Shown here in pieces: positions 54,494 to 64,000 of a stretch of DNA of 64,000 bases (its first letter is position 1; every line of letters starts with the position of its first letter). The notes beneath the pieces were generated by a model, which made no database searches, had not been told where the DNA came from, and saw only the letters and a program-made list of their open reading frames with translations. A program made the position numbers and the translations under genes. Source of the DNA: Polyangium spumosum (lineage in GTDB: Bacteria; Myxococcota_A; Polyangia; Polyangiales; Polyangiaceae); NCBI RefSeq assembly GCF_009649845.1, contig NZ_WJIE01000002.1:186001-250000 (forward strand), in the 5' to 3' direction.

Positions 54494-55572
54494 CGCCGCC
54501 CGATCGCCTCGAAGAACCGCCCGAGGATGGCGCGCCCCGCGACGAGCAGCGCGATCGACGTCCACTCGTTCCGCTGATGCGCCTGCGCGTTCACCCCCGG
54601 GCCCCAGTTCACCGCGGGCACGGAGAGCGCGGCGAAACGCGCGACATCGGTCCACGCCTGCTTCGCCTCCACGCCGGCCACGCCCGCCTCGCGCAGCGCG
54701 ACCACGAGCGGGTGCGACGCGTGCGGCGGCGCCGACGGGGAGAGATCGGTCCACTCGATCCGCGCGCGGTTGGCAACGAGCGCCTCGATGTCGCCTTGCG
54801 CCTCGGCGATCGAGGTGTCGGGCGAGAAGCGGTGGTTCAGGTTGAGCGTGAACACGTCGGGGATGACGTTCCGCCCGCGGCCGCCCTCCGCGAGGGTCAC
54901 GGACGTGACCGTGCGGTACGTCAGCCCGTCGAGGACCACGGTGCGCGGCTCACGCGCGCCGAGCTCCGCGAGGAACGGCCCGGCCTTGTGGATGGCGTTT
55001 TCGCCTTGCCACGGCCGCGCGCTGTGCGCCGTGCGCCCCTCGAACGTGAGCCGCGCGTGGATCGAGCCCGACGCGCCGAGGCTGAGCTTGTTGTCGGAGG
55101 GCTCCATGCAGACGGCGAGGTCCACGGCCGTCGCCTCGGGATCGTCCGCGAGGACCCGGCCGAGCTCGTTGTCCGCGTACGGCCCCTCCTCGCGTGCGTA
55201 GAAGATCAACGTGAGATCGCAGCCCGCGATCTCGCGCGCCCCGTGCTCCAGCAGATCGAGCATGAGCGCGAGGCCCGACTTCATGTCGGAGGCGCCGGGG
55301 CCGTAGAGCTTGTCGCCCTCCACGCGTGGCGGCCCCTCGTGTGTCGTGCGCACGACGTCGAGGTGACCCACGAGCGCGACACGCGGGCCACCCGTGCCAC
55401 GCGTGACGGGCACGACGATGGAGTCGCCATGCCGGCGCGGCGGCGCCGCGAGCGGCGCGCGGGAGACGCGCTCCAGGACCGCGTCGGCGATCGAGCGCTC
55501 CTCGCCCGTCGGCGAGGGGATGTTGCAGAGCCAGAGGAGCGTCTCGACGAGCCGCGCTTCGAGCTCGCTCAT
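54490..55572 (-). CDS. dapE: Succinyl-diaminopimelate desuccinylase
   Basis: 360 residues, an M20-family metallopeptidase. Metal ligands are visible in VALVGHLDVV (His, Asp), GASDMKSGLA (Asp), FYAREEGPYADNELG (catalytic and metal Glu) and AQAHQRNEW (His). Removes succinate from N-succinyl-LL-diaminopimelate in lysine and peptidoglycan synthesis. The start codon overlaps the dapD stop by four bases, so the two genes are translationally coupled. Confidence 0.93.
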   Translation of the reverse strand: MSELEARLVETLLWLCNIPSPTGEERSIADAVLERVSRAPLAAPPRRHGDSIVVPVTRGTGGPRVALVGHLDVVRTTHEGPPRVEGDKLYGPGASDMKSGLALMLDLLEHGAREIAGCDLTLIFYAREEGPYADNELGRVLADDPEATAVDLAVCMEPSDNKLSLGASGSIHARLTFEGRTAHSARPWQGENAIHKAGPFLAELGAREPRTVVLDGLTYRTVTSVTLAEGGRGRNVIPDVFTLNLNHRFSPDTSIAEAQGDIEALVANRARIEWTDLSPSAPPHASHPLVVALREAGVAGVEAKQAWTDVARFAALSVPAVNWGPGVNAQAHQRNEWTSIALLVAGRAILGRFFEAIGRR

Positions 55573-56399
55573 ACCGGCACCGCGAAGTCCCGGAGCGCGG
55601 CGTTGAGCGAGACCTTGCGATCGGTGGACTCGCTTCTCTTGCCGATGATGAGCGCGCAAGGCACGCCGAACTCGCCCGCGGGGAACCTCTTCGGCCGCAT
55701 GCCCGGGATGACGACGCTGCGCGCGGGCACGCGGCCGCGGTGCTCGACGACCTCGGATCCGGTGACGTCGAGGATCGCGGTCGACGCCGTGAGCACGACG
55801 CCCGCGCCGAGCACGGCCTCGCGCTCCACGATCACGCCCTCGACCACGATCACGCGCGAGCCGACGAACACGCCGTCCTCGATGATGACGGGCTGCGCGC
55901 TCGGCGGCTCGAGCACGCCGCCGATCCCGACGCCGCCCGCGAGGTGGCAGTCGCGGCCGATCTGCGCGCACGATCCCACGGTCGCCCACGTATCGACCAT
56001 CGTCCCTGCGCCCACGCGCGCGCCGATGTTCACGTAACCCGGCATGAGGATCGCGCCCGGCTCGAGGAACGCGCCGTACCGCACCGCGCCCGGCGGCACG
56101 ACCCGCACGCCCGCGGCCTCGAGGCCACGCTTGAGCGGGATCTTGTCGTGGAACTCGAGCGGCCCCGCCTCCATGACCGACATCTTCTGGACGGCGAAGT
56201 AGAGCAGGATGGCCTGCTTCACCCACGCATGTGTCACCCACTTGCCCTCGGAGACGGGCTCGGCGACGCGAAGCGCGCCACGATCGAGCGCGTCGATCGT
56301 CTCGAGGACGGCGCGCTCGTGCGCGGGATCTTTCAGCAACGAGCGGTCGGCGAAGGCGGCCGAGACGAGCGGCGCGAGGGAGTCGGCGAGGTTCGTCAT
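55569..56399 (-). CDS. dapD: Tetrahydrodipicolinate N-succinyltransferase
   Basis: 276 residues. An N-terminal helical domain is followed by left-handed beta-helix hexapeptide repeats (GAILMPGYVNIGARVGAGTMVDTWATVGSCAQIGRDCHLAGGVGIGGVLEP). The typical GVFVGSRVIVVEGVIVEREAVLGAGVVLT and the C-terminal LIIGKRSESTDRKVSLNAALRDF are also present. It forms N-succinyl-2-amino-6-ketopimelate from succinyl-CoA in the succinylase branch of lysine biosynthesis, the step upstream of DapE with which it is paired. Confidence 0.95.
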   Translation of the reverse strand: MTNLADSLAPLVSAAFADRSLLKDPAHERAVLETIDALDRGALRVAEPVSEGKWVTHAWVKQAILLYFAVQKMSVMEAGPLEFHDKIPLKRGLEAAGVRVVPPGAVRYGAFLEPGAILMPGYVNIGARVGAGTMVDTWATVGSCAQIGRDCHLAGGVGIGGVLEPPSAQPVIIEDGVFVGSRVIVVEGVIVEREAVLGAGVVLTASTAILDVTGSEVVEHRGRVPARSVVIPGMRPKRFPAGEFGVPCALIIGKRSESTDRKVSLNAALRDFAVPV

Positions 56400-56420
56400 T
56401 CCGGGCCAAATAGCACGGAA

Positions 56421-57260
56421 TCAGCTCACCTCGCGCTCGCTCTCGATCGTCACCGTCCCTGCGGCAGCGTCGATCACGAGGCCGAGCTTGGCGCGGCGCG
56501 CGGCCACGCGCGCGATGTCGAGGGCGTTCGGCACCTCGCCCCGCGCCGTCACGTTCAGGACGAGCCGCGCCGGCGCGCCGTTCCGCGAAGACGGGCTCAG
56601 CCGAACCACGAGACCGCCCCCGGCCGAACGCGCGACGCCGAGCCGCGCCGCCACGGCCCCGCGGCGCGACGCGATCGGCGCGGCGAGCTCCACGAGCCCC
56701 CCGAGCACGTGCCGATCGGCCACGAGCCACGAGGGCCGCGGCGCCTCCACCACGATCCGCAGCGCGCCCTCCTCGGCGGCGCGATTGCCGCCGAACCGCT
56801 GCTCCAGGACGTCCACGAGATCGAGCTCCGTCGGCGTGGGCGAGACGGCGGCCGCGAAGAACTCCCCGAGGGCGAACGCGTCCCGCAGCTCCGCGCCGTG
56901 CTTGCGAACGGCGGCCTCGAGCGCGAGGCGTCGCCGCGCGTCGGAGAGCGGCCCCCCGTCGGCGAGCGCCGCGGCGAGGGCGGCGACACACGCGCCTGCG
57001 TGCGCGGCGAGGGCGCGGGCCTGATCCAGGGCCTCCTCGTCGGCAGAGAGCGACGCGACGAACGCTTGTTCGAGGCCGGCGAAGGCCTCGCGCAGCGCCT
57101 CGCACGCCGGGACCATCTCGGCCTTCGCCTGGGCGAGGGCGCGAGGCCCGATGCGGCGGGATCCGAGCAGATCGGAGAAACCTTCGAGCGCGGCGAGGCC
57201 CTCACGGACCGCGCCGCGCGCGATGGATAACGGACTCTCCGGGCAAACCGGAGGGGTCAC
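56421..57260 (-). CDS. Hypothetical protein downstream of ndk, histidine-kinase-like fold possible
   Basis: 279 residues from a GTG at 57260 that overlaps the ndk stop (GTGA). The first 170 residues are helical and Ala/Leu-rich ([21 protein letters not shown]...). The last 100 are alpha/beta ([59 protein letters not shown]... [17 protein letters not shown]), in an order reminiscent of the dimerisation and ATPase domains of a histidine kinase but without a clear phospho-His or G-boxes. A degenerate kinase-like scaffold is a guess. The four-base overlap makes it a partner of ndk in expression. Confidence 0.65.
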   Translation of the reverse strand: MTPPVCPESPLSIARGAVREGLAALEGFSDLLGSRRIGPRALAQAKAEMVPACEALREAFAGLEQAFVASLSADEEALDQARALAAHAGACVAALAAALADGGPLSDARRRLALEAAVRKHGAELRDAFALGEFFAAAVSPTPTELDLVDVLEQRFGGNRAAEEGALRIVVEAPRPSWLVADRHVLGGLVELAAPIASRRGAVAARLGVARSAGGGLVVRLSPSSRNGAPARLVLNVTARGEVPNALDIARVAARRAKLGLVIDAAAGTVTIESEREVS

Positions 57261-57685
57261 GCGCGGGGCGAGACTTCGTACCCGGCGAAGAAATAGGCGA
57301 TCTCGCGCGCCGCGGACTCGGGCTTGTCCGAGCCGTGCACCGCGTTCTCGCCGACGCTCGCGGCGTACAGCTTGCGGATCGTGCCTTCGGCCGCGTTCGC
57401 GGGGTTCGTCGCGCCGATGACCTCGCGGTACTTGGCGATCGCGTCCTCGCGCTCGAGGGCCATGACGACGATCGAGCTGCGCGACATGAACGTCGTGAGC
57501 TCGTCGAAGAAGCCGCGGCCTTTGTGCTCCGCGTAGAAGCCTTCGGCCTCGGCGCGGGTGAGGTGAATCCGCTTCATCGCGCGGATGATGAAGCCCTCCT
57601 GCTCGAGGCGGGCGATGATCGCGCCCGTGTGGTTCTTCTCGACCGCGTCGGGCTTGATGATGGAAAGGGTGCGCTCCAGAGCCAT
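57257..57685 (-). CDS. ndk: Nucleoside diphosphate kinase
   Basis: 142 residues, normal length. Starts [21 protein letters not shown], with [20 protein letters not shown], the nucleotide-binding [17 protein letters not shown] and the catalytic His117 in [17 protein letters not shown]. Balances NTP pools by phosphate transfer through phospho-His. It is divergent from the response regulator gene across a 167-bp gap. Confidence 0.96.
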   Translation of the reverse strand: MALERTLSIIKPDAVEKNHTGAIIARLEQEGFIIRAMKRIHLTRAEAEGFYAEHKGRGFFDELTTFMSRSSIVVMALEREDAIAKYREVIGATNPANAAEGTIRKLYAASVGENAVHGSDKPESAAREIAYFFAGYEVSPRA

Positions 57686-57852
57686 GAGGCGCCCCTACTA
57701 GAAGAAAGAGGGCGTGCGCGCAAGGAAAGCTCGCGCCGCGCCTCGCGATTGTCGGATCGAGGGAGGCAGACCGACACACGGCTCGGCTCGCCCCCGTGCT
57801 TTACCGCACGCCACGCGCCTGTCACACAAGGCTGCTAGAGGTGGGCCCACGC

Positions 57853-58566
57853 ATGCCGACGAACGTTCTCATCGTCGAGGACGAGCGCGATCTCCAGCGC
57901 GTCCTGTCCTACAACTTCAAGAGTGCGGGGTTCGACGTCGTCTCCGCGATGAACGGCGAGACCGCGCTCCGCGCGGTGAAAGAAGAGCCGTTCGACCTCG
58001 TCATCCTCGACCTCATGCTGCCCGACATGCCGGGCACCGAGGTCTGCAAGCGCCTCAAGCAGAACCCGGAGACGGCGAGTATCCCCGTCATCATGGTCAC
58101 GGCCCGAGGCGAAGAGGTGGATCGCGTCGTTGGCTTCGAGCTCGGCGCCGACGACTACGTGGTCAAACCCTTTTCCGTGCGCGAGCTCATCCTGCGAGCG
58201 AGAGCGATCCTGCGCCGCACCGAGGGCACGCCCGCCGAAGGCGCGAAGCTCGACTTCGGCGTCCTGCGCGTCGATCGCGCCGCGCACCGCGCCTGGGTGA
58301 ACGGCGAGGAGATCACCTTCACCGCGCTCGAGTTCAAGCTGCTCGTCGTGCTCTTCGACCGCCGCGGGCGCGTCATGACCCGCGACGTCCTGCTCGACGA
58401 GGTCTGGGGCTCGCACGTCGACGTCACGACCCGCAACGTCGACACCCACGTCAAACGCGTGCGCGAAAAGCTCGGCGTCGCCGGTGACTACATCGAGACC
58501 GTACGCGGCGTCGGCTACCGCTTCCGCGCCGAGCCCGGCGAGCTCTCCCCGCCCCAGGACGGATGA
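57853..58566 (+). CDS. OmpR/PhoB-type response regulator
   Basis: 237 residues. The receiver domain has VLIVEDERD (acidic pocket), phosphoacceptor Asp53 in LVILDLMLPD, Thr in VTARGEE and Lys in DDYVVKPFS. A winged-helix effector domain follows (LDFGVLRVDRAAHRAWVNGEEITFTALEFKLLVVL...VDTHVKRVREKLG...VRGVGYRF). It overlaps the kinase gene by four bases (ATGA) and precedes a PhoD phosphatase, which suggests phosphate-starvation control as in PhoB. Myxobacteria hold several PhoP-like paralogues, so no symbol is given. Confidence 0.93.
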   Translation: MPTNVLIVEDERDLQRVLSYNFKSAGFDVVSAMNGETALRAVKEEPFDLVILDLMLPDMPGTEVCKRLKQNPETASIPVIMVTARGEEVDRVVGFELGADDYVVKPFSVRELILRARAILRRTEGTPAEGAKLDFGVLRVDRAAHRAWVNGEEITFTALEFKLLVVLFDRRGRVMTRDVLLDEVWGSHVDVTTRNVDTHVKRVREKLGVAGDYIETVRGVGYRFRAEPGELSPPQDG

Positions 58567-60395
58567 TCGGCCGCCTCGGCATCCGCGCGAAGCTCATCGC
58601 CGCGTCGGTCGTGCTCATGCTGATCGCGGGCTTCGCGATCGAGCGGCTCGGATCCCGCTCGCTCGAGGCGCTCATGATCGAGCGCACGATGGTGCAGCTC
58701 ACGGGCGAGCTCCGCCTCGCCGAGGACATCGTACGCCGCCGCTGCGAGGCTTCGCCGTGCGCCGTGGGCGACACGCTCGACGAGCTCGCGGACGAGCTCG
58801 GCGCGCTCTCGGGCGGGCGCGTCACGCTCATCGCCCCGGGCGGCGTGGTCCTCGGTGACTCCGAGCTCGCGGCCGAGGAGCTCGCGCGCGTCGAGAACCA
58901 CGGATCCCGCGAAGAGGTGATCGCCGCGCTCGCGACCGGCGCGGGCAGCTCGTCCCGCTACAGCGACACCCTCGATCAGCGCATGATCTACGCGGCGCGC
59001 CGCCACGCGACGCCGGAGCACGGCGTCGCCGTCGTGCGTATCGCCTTGCCGCTCACCGGCATCGACGACGCCCTCGGACGCGCGCGCCTCTTCCTGCTCG
59101 TGGGTGTCGCCGTCGCGATCGCCGCCGCCGTCGCGATGGCCGCGTTTGGCACGCACCTGCTCACGCGCCCCGTCCGCAGCTTGACCGAGGCCGCGCTCGC
59201 GATGGCCGGCGGCAACCTCGCGGTCCACGCGCCCGCGCAGGGGACCGACGAGACCGCGCAGCTCGGCCGCGCGCTGAACCGCCTCTCGAGCGAGCTGCTC
59301 TCGGCCATCGAGGAGCTGCGCGACGAGCGCGACCTGCTCGCCTCGATCCTCGACGGCATGAACGAAGGCGTGCTCGTCACCGACGGCGACGCGCGTATCG
59401 TCCTCGCGAACCGCGCCCTGCGCGGCATGACCCTCGTCGGCGAAGGCTCGCTCGGCAAGAGCGTCATCGAGGTCATCCGCAACGCCTCGCTCCAGGAGGC
59501 GCTCGATCGCGCGGACACGAGCAGCGAGGCCATCGTGCGCGAGGTCGAGCTCTCGGGCCTCATGCCGCGCAAGCTCCTCGTGCGTGTCTCCAAGCTCCCG
59601 AGCCGAAAGGACCGCGATCGCGGCGCGAACGATCGTGGCCTCATCGCCGTCTTCCACGACGTCACGGATCTGCGGCGCCTCGAGACGATCCGCACCGACT
59701 TCGTGGCGAACGTCTCGCACGAGCTCCGCACCCCGGTCACGGCCATCAGCACCGCGGCCGAGACGCTGCTCGCCGGCGCGCTCGGCGAGCCCGAGGAGGC
59801 CGCCGAGTTCGTCGACGTCATCGATCGTCACGCCAAGCGCCTCCGGCAGCTCGTCGACGACCTGCTCGATCTCTCGAAGATCGAGAGCAAGAACTACCGC
59901 CTGGTCCTCGTCGAGCAGGACGTGATCCCCGTCGTCGGCCATGTCGCGCGCCTGCTCGACGAGGCCGCGAAGCGCCGCAGGGTCGAGCTCCGCATCGAGC
60001 GCGCCGAGGGCCCGCTGCCTGCGCGCGTCGATCGCCGCGCCATGGAGCAGGTCCTCATGAACCTGCTCGACAACGCCACGAAATACGCCGGCGAGGGCGC
60101 GCACGTCACGGTCTCTGCGCAGGCGCGGGCCGGCGGCGGCGTGGAGATCCGCGTGATCGACGACGGCCCTGGCATCTCGCCGCAGCACCTCGGCCGCATC
60201 TTCGAGCGCTTTTATCGTGTCGACGCGGGCCGCTCGCGGGACCTCGGCGGCACGGGCCTCGGCCTCAGCATCGTCAAGCACCTCGTGGAGCTCATGAACG
60301 GCACGATCGACGTCGAGAGCACGCTCGGCAAAGGCTCGACGTTCACGGTGCGGCTCCCGCCCACGGGCGAGAGAGCCTCGCGCGACCGCGGCTAG
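58563..60395 (+). CDS. PhoR-like sensor histidine kinase
   Basis: 610 residues. N-terminal TM helix ([16 protein letters not shown]), periplasmic sensor of about 130 residues with one Cys pair ([11 protein letters not shown]), and a second TM ([21 protein letters not shown]). Then HAMP, a PAS domain ([28 protein letters not shown]), a HisKA domain with His386 in [12 protein letters not shown], and a HATPase domain with N (NLLDNATKY), G1 ([11 protein letters not shown]), F (IFERFYRVD) and G2 ([13 protein letters not shown]) boxes. All catalytic boxes are intact. Translationally coupled to the response regulator. Confidence 0.94.
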   Translation: MIGRLGIRAKLIAASVVLMLIAGFAIERLGSRSLEALMIERTMVQLTGELRLAEDIVRRRCEASPCAVGDTLDELADELGALSGGRVTLIAPGGVVLGDSELAAEELARVENHGSREEVIAALATGAGSSSRYSDTLDQRMIYAARRHATPEHGVAVVRIALPLTGIDDALGRARLFLLVGVAVAIAAAVAMAAFGTHLLTRPVRSLTEAALAMAGGNLAVHAPAQGTDETAQLGRALNRLSSELLSAIEELRDERDLLASILDGMNEGVLVTDGDARIVLANRALRGMTLVGEGSLGKSVIEVIRNASLQEALDRADTSSEAIVREVELSGLMPRKLLVRVSKLPSRKDRDRGANDRGLIAVFHDVTDLRRLETIRTDFVANVSHELRTPVTAISTAAETLLAGALGEPEEAAEFVDVIDRHAKRLRQLVDDLLDLSKIESKNYRLVLVEQDVIPVVGHVARLLDEAAKRRRVELRIERAEGPLPARVDRRAMEQVLMNLLDNATKYAGEGAHVTVSAQARAGGGVEIRVIDDGPGISPQHLGRIFERFYRVDAGRSRDLGGTGLGLSIVKHLVELMNGTIDVESTLGKGSTFTVRLPPTGERASRDRG

Positions 60396-60440
60396 AATCG
60401 TTCTCGCTTTCGCGGCGGCCCCCGGCTCTGGCACATTTCG

Positions 60441-62624
60441 ATGATGCTGAGCCGTAGAAGCTTCCTTCGCGCGACCGTCGTCACCCTCGGCGCCGCCTTC
60501 GTACCTGGATGCGGCGACGACACCTCGACCACCCCGGGCCCTCGGGAGCTCGTCGACGGGAGAGCGTATTTCCCGCAATCCGTCGCATCGGGTGATCCGC
60601 GCCCCGGGAGCGTCGTCGTCTGGACCCGCGTCGCCGACGCCGAAAAGGCGGGCTGGGACCTCGACGTCGAGCTCGAGGTCGCGCGCGACGCTGCATTCAC
60701 GCTTCCCGTGGGCGAGCCCATCCGGCTCCGCGCCCTCGCCGCCTACGACAACTGCGTCAAGGCGCGTATCGTCGGCGAGCCGGCCACGACGTATCACTAT
60801 CGATTCATCTACGAGCGCGACGGCATTTCTTACGTATCTCGCGTCGGCCGCACGAAGACGGCGCCCGCGGAGGACGCCGACGTCCCGGTGCGCTTCGCGT
60901 TCGTCACCTGCCAGGACTTCGTCGGCCGTTATTACAACACGTTCCTCGCGCTCGCGACCGAGGAGATCGATTTCGTGGTGCACCTCGGCGATTACATCTA
61001 CGAGACCACGGGCGACCCCTCCTTCCAGACGCCGGACGACGCCCGCAAGGTCGTCTTCCGTGATCCCGGCGCGGCGATCGCGCTCTCCGCGAATGGCGAC
61101 GAGGCGTTCTACGCGGCTCGATCGCTCGACAATTACCGCGATCTCTACCGCACGTATCGCTCGGATCCGGCGCTCCAGGCCATTCACGAGCAGGTCCCGA
61201 TGATCCCGACCTGGGACGATCACGAGTTCTCCAACGACTGCTGGGGCGCGAACGGCAATTACCTGAGCGGCCGCGCGAGCGAGCTCGACGTCTCGCGCCG
61301 CAAGGCCGCGAACCAGGCGTGGTTCGAATACCAGCCCGTCGATGACCCGGACGACCCCGCGTTCCAGTACGACCCCGCCGCCCCCTACCCGGGCGACATC
61401 CGCATCTATCGCGATTTCACGTACGGATCGCACGTCCACCTCGTCGTGACGGACCTCCGGAGCTACCGGCCCGATCACCTGATCCCCGAGGACGCCTTCC
61501 CCGGCGCGGTCCTCTTCGACGAGGCCACGCTCACCGCCTCCCCCTTTGGCCTACCCGGCCCCGCGGTCGCCACGCCGTACGTCGACATCGACACGCACGC
61601 CGGCGGCCAATACAAGGCCGTGCTCTCGCAGGTCGCGGCGGCCTCGGGGTATGACCCTGCGCGGATCACGGGCAACGTGAGCGTCGATTACATCAACGCC
61701 GTCGTCGCGCAGGTCAACGCCGGCCCGACGCCGCCCGAGCCGCCCCTCCTGCCCGTGGATCCCGCGGGCCGTCCGCGGGGCATCTCCTCTTTCGACCTCA
61801 ACAAGGTGGGCTTCTACGCCCAGATCGGCGCGCGGTATTTCGTGCACAAGGACGCGTTCGACGTCATGAGCGCGCTCCGCTACGCCGCCGATGGCGCGAC
61901 ACAAAACGTCATGGGTGACGCGCAGGAGGCGTGGTTCCTGGAGACGCTCACGGGCTCCGGGAAGACGTGGAAGATATGGGCGAACGAGTTCAACCTCGTG
62001 CCCGTCCAGGTCGACCTGCGCCAGGTCGCGGGCATCCCGGCCAATATGCAGCGCCGCTTCTACATGGGCGTCGAGGGCTGGGACGGTTTCCCCGACAAAC
62101 GGAGCGAGCTGCTCGCGAAGATCGGCGTCCTCGGCAACGTCGTGGCATTGACGGGTGACCTTCACGCGTTCATGGCCGGCACGCCGTGGGCCGCGCAGGA
62201 TCCCACGAAGAAGATCGTCGAATTCATGACCGGCGCCGTCTCCTCGACGCCCTTCCGCGACGAGCTCGCCTCGCAGGTGAAATCCGACCCCGTCCTGAGC
62301 CAGATCCCCGCCGCCGCCGTCCTCGCGTTGCAGATCGACGAGCTCTTGCTCGATACGACGACGAAGATAAACCCCCACCTCGCCCACGCCGAGAGCAGCA
62401 CGCACGGCTACACGATCGCCGAGGTGAGCGGCGCGGAGATGGTCGTCACGATGTATTCGATCTCCGGCACGGAGGTGACCACGAGTTACGCGGGAAAGAC
62501 GGCCGATTTCATGGCCAAGATGCAGGCGACGCGCTTCAAGACGGTCGCGGGTGGGAGCGAGCTGTTCAAGGAGATCGATGGGGCGTGGAAGCGGTGGGAT
62601 CCGGAGATGCTCGTGTGGGCGTGA
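60441..62624 (+). CDS. phoD: PhoD-family alkaline phosphatase, Tat-exported
   Basis: 727 residues. A Tat signal (MLSRRSFLRATVVTLGAAFVPGC) ends in a possible lipobox Cys. A PhoD N-terminal beta domain (YFPQSVASGDPRPGSVVVWTRV) precedes the metallophosphatase core: FVTCQDFVGRYYNT, DFVVHLGDYIYETTGD, MIPTWDDHEFSNDCWG, NVVALTGDLHAFMAG. It binds Fe3+/Ca2+ in the family and releases phosphate from diesters or monoesters outside the cytoplasm. The insertion between the WDDHEF and LTGDLH motifs is longer than in Bacillus PhoD. It lies 45 bases behind the PhoR-like kinase, with no room for its own full promoter, so it is probably expressed from the two-component operon. Confidence 0.9.
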   Translation: MMLSRRSFLRATVVTLGAAFVPGCGDDTSTTPGPRELVDGRAYFPQSVASGDPRPGSVVVWTRVADAEKAGWDLDVELEVARDAAFTLPVGEPIRLRALAAYDNCVKARIVGEPATTYHYRFIYERDGISYVSRVGRTKTAPAEDADVPVRFAFVTCQDFVGRYYNTFLALATEEIDFVVHLGDYIYETTGDPSFQTPDDARKVVFRDPGAAIALSANGDEAFYAARSLDNYRDLYRTYRSDPALQAIHEQVPMIPTWDDHEFSNDCWGANGNYLSGRASELDVSRRKAANQAWFEYQPVDDPDDPAFQYDPAAPYPGDIRIYRDFTYGSHVHLVVTDLRSYRPDHLIPEDAFPGAVLFDEATLTASPFGLPGPAVATPYVDIDTHAGGQYKAVLSQVAAASGYDPARITGNVSVDYINAVVAQVNAGPTPPEPPLLPVDPAGRPRGISSFDLNKVGFYAQIGARYFVHKDAFDVMSALRYAADGATQNVMGDAQEAWFLETLTGSGKTWKIWANEFNLVPVQVDLRQVAGIPANMQRRFYMGVEGWDGFPDKRSELLAKIGVLGNVVALTGDLHAFMAGTPWAAQDPTKKIVEFMTGAVSSTPFRDELASQVKSDPVLSQIPAAAVLALQIDELLLDTTTKINPHLAHAESSTHGYTIAEVSGAEMVVTMYSISGTEVTTSYAGKTADFMAKMQATRFKTVAGGSELFKEIDGAWKRWDPEMLVWA

Positions 62625-62635
62625 AGGCCTGAGAG

Positions 62636-62960
62636 TGGCGTCGAGGGGGCCGAACACGCACCCTCGGACGTCGACGTCGCGTGTTCGGCGGCTCGACACA
62701 CGCCGTCGAGGAGCGACGGCGCGTATCGCGGCGCCTGCCCCGTGCCCCTCGCCTGGGCGCGGCCTGGTCACGCGGCGGAGCACGGCGCGTCGAGGGTCGA
62801 CGCCGCGTGTTTGGCGGCTCGACGCGCGCCGTCCCCCTCCCCCGCGGCGCGACGAGCCGGCCGAACATTCACCGTCGAGCGCGTGAGCGTCCTGTCTCGC
62901 GGCTCGACACGCCTCGCGCAGAGGCGACGGCCCGTGTGCGGCTTCGCGCCGGAGGTCTGC
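62636..62960. repeat. Degenerate TCGA-rich repeats
   Basis: Two copies of CGCGTGTTYGGCGGCTCGACRC (about 62680 and 62803) and several GTCGAGG-like pieces recall the main repeat family but lack its core. The 62625-63067 gap shows no gene. Confidence 0.5.
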
Positions 62961-63067
62961 GTTCGGGGAGGGGTCTTCTCCCAATGCGAAACACGAATCG
63001 TCGAGGATCGAGGCCGTGTGTTCAGCGATCACCGGGGGAAATGCGGCGCGACGTGGTCCGCGTGCTC

Positions 63068-63421
63068 TCACTTCGTCGGATTGGACGGGGGCGCAGCGTC
63101 GGAGCCGGCGTCGCTGGGGCCGGCGTCGGCAGGCGAGGCCGGGGCCGGGTCGATCAGCTCACAGGGGGCGAAGTCGTATTTTTCGTTGAAGTCGCAGAGG
63201 GTAAAATTCGTGGCGCAGCATTGGGCGCAGCTATAGCTCGCCTCGCGCCGGAAGCAGTTACGATAGCAATCAATTGACAATCTGTTGCAGATCTCCGGAA
63301 CCTTGTGCGGCTTCTTCTCCGCATTCTCATCTCGGTCGCGCTCCGGCTTGTACGGGCCGCAGCCCGGGCGCGAGCTTCCGAGGGAGGCCAACACGACGAG
63401 CGCGAGCAACAGCTTCTTCAT
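63068..63421 (-). CDS. Small Cys-rich lipoprotein A
   Basis: 117 residues; ATG preceded by GGAGG with 5-base spacing. Signal sequence MKKLLLALVVLASLGSSRPGC with a lipobox-like Cys. A charged linker precedes a core with regularly spaced cysteines (CNRLSIDCYRNCFRREASYSCAQCCATNFTLC) and an Ala/Asp/Pro tail (PADAGPSDAGSDAAPP). Predicted exported and disulphide-bonded. The core pattern C-x6-C-x3-C-x8-C-x2-CC resembles that of the next gene upstream, 43 bases away, so the two are probably paralogues in one transcript. Function unknown. Confidence 0.82.
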   Translation of the reverse strand: MKKLLLALVVLASLGSSRPGCGPYKPERDRDENAEKKPHKVPEICNRLSIDCYRNCFRREASYSCAQCCATNFTLCDFNEKYDFAPCELIDPAPASPADAGPSDAGSDAAPPSNPTK

Positions 63422-63464
63422 GAAAACCTCCAGACCTCAAACGTAGAGTGGTTGGTTGCCCCTG

Positions 63465-63701
63465 CTATTCCTTCCCGGGACACCAGAAGAAGCTGTGAGT
63501 TTCGCCCCTCGTGCACGCGCCGTGGGCGTCGTTGCAGCAACTCATGCACGCGGAGCCGGCCCCGGCCTTGAAGCAACTGTTCTGGCAAGCGACCGCCTTC
63601 TGTTCGCACGGAGGCATGTCGTCGAAGTCTGAACATCCGCCGAGGGTACCAAGCGCAAAGAACACGGCGACGAGAGAGACACGGCGGACGAGCACTCGCA
63701 T
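63465..63701 (-). CDS. Small Cys-rich lipoprotein B
   Basis: 78 residues from the ATG at 63701, preceded by GGAGCA. Signal and lipobox: MRVLVRRVSLVAVFFALGTLGGC. The core is CEQKAVACQNSCFKAGAGSACMSCCNDAHGACTRG, matching the Cys pattern of lipoprotein A (C-x6/7-C-x3-C-x8-C-x2-CC). An upstream in-frame extension lacks a ribosome-binding site and a signal peptide. It is the first gene of the pair. Confidence 0.8.
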   Translation of the reverse strand: MRVLVRRVSLVAVFFALGTLGGCSDFDDMPPCEQKAVACQNSCFKAGAGSACMSCCNDAHGACTRGETHSFFWCPGKE

Positions 63702-64000
63702 GGTGTTGCTCCTTGTCCCCCATGGTACTACGGCCCACCTCCTGAGAAGAAGGAAGATGTGCGCTGAAGACGAGCACAGACGTGTGCAGCGCGATTCGAG
63801 GCCGCCCGGCGGCGAGGGACGCATGTGCAAGGCCGTGCACGACGGCCCTTTGCCCCGGTTGGTCCCGGAACAGAACGTTTGTCTCCGCGCTTGACACCTC
63901 GGTTTGTCTCCGGTAGGGTCGTCCGCAGAGGCGCGATGCTGAGCGTGCGCTCCTTCCCAAGCCGCACGAAGACGCTCGGGTCGGCCTCGACTTTTTGCGT
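63702..64000. other. Intergenic right edge
   Basis: No supported gene. A GGAGGTGGGCC stretch near 63733-63743 on the minus strand and a region around 63890-63925 (TTGACACC, then CGGTAGGGT) on the plus strand could hold promoters, the latter for a gene beyond the edge. Confidence 0.3.

Overview
The window is a GC-rich chromosomal stretch of a Myxococcota bacterium, most likely of the Polyangiales. This is inferred from very high GC, many Cys-rich lipoproteins with Asp/Ala/Gly/Pro spacers, a sigma factor next to a TPR/outer-membrane gene, and large amounts of non-coding repeat. No rRNA, tRNA or convincing CRISPR array was seen.

Left flank (1-11404), ordinary chromosome: a cut-off SWIM/SNF2 helicase, a divergent membrane pyrophosphatase, a TolC-type efflux protein, an acidic secreted lipoprotein, a 43-bp hairpin tandem array, a small unknown protein and a di-heme (two CxxCH) lipoprotein.

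Integrase-led segment (11462-19885): tyrosine recombinase, an excisionase-like HTH protein behind twin TAGGAC-N7-GTCCTA operators, a Cys-rich lipoprotein, a TPR/outer-membrane protein, a sigma factor with a membrane-anchored tail, and two small HTH proteins behind a 28-bp inverted repeat.

Repeat archipelago (about 20.0-49.1 kb): eight blocks of long GC-rich repeats, about 16 kb in total, separate small islands of unique genes. The repeats share the core GAGCGCGGTC-N19-GRAGATTT and occur as 133-bp tandem units, about 667-bp modules ending in the palindrome CCCCCGCATGCGGGGG, and 50/72-bp units. The islands hold (a) a nucleotidyltransferase-like/radical-SAM fusion overlapping a 63-aa ORF, (b) an unknown 278-aa protein and a secreted Cys-rich peptide, (c) an unknown 161-aa protein, (d) a small lipoprotein and (e) a SEC-C/HNH-like protein. 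Two insertions can be delimited to the base. One is a 3,734-bp IS1-like transposon (31373-35106) with 17-bp inverted ends and an 8-bp target duplication; it carries a proteasome-like Ntn hydrolase, a sigma factor and two HTH proteins. The other is an intact IS66 element (43597-46235) with an 8-bp target duplication. The transposon's sigma/HTH/HTH-CPxC trio is a relative of the trio in the integrase-led segment, so the same regulatory module occurs twice, once as transposon cargo.

Right flank (49505-64000), ordinary chromosome: a disordered membrane protein, aldehyde dehydrogenase-surE, apt, convergent dapD-dapE, ndk with an unknown partner, a PhoB/PhoR-like two-component system followed by PhoD phosphatase, and two small Cys-rich lipoproteins.
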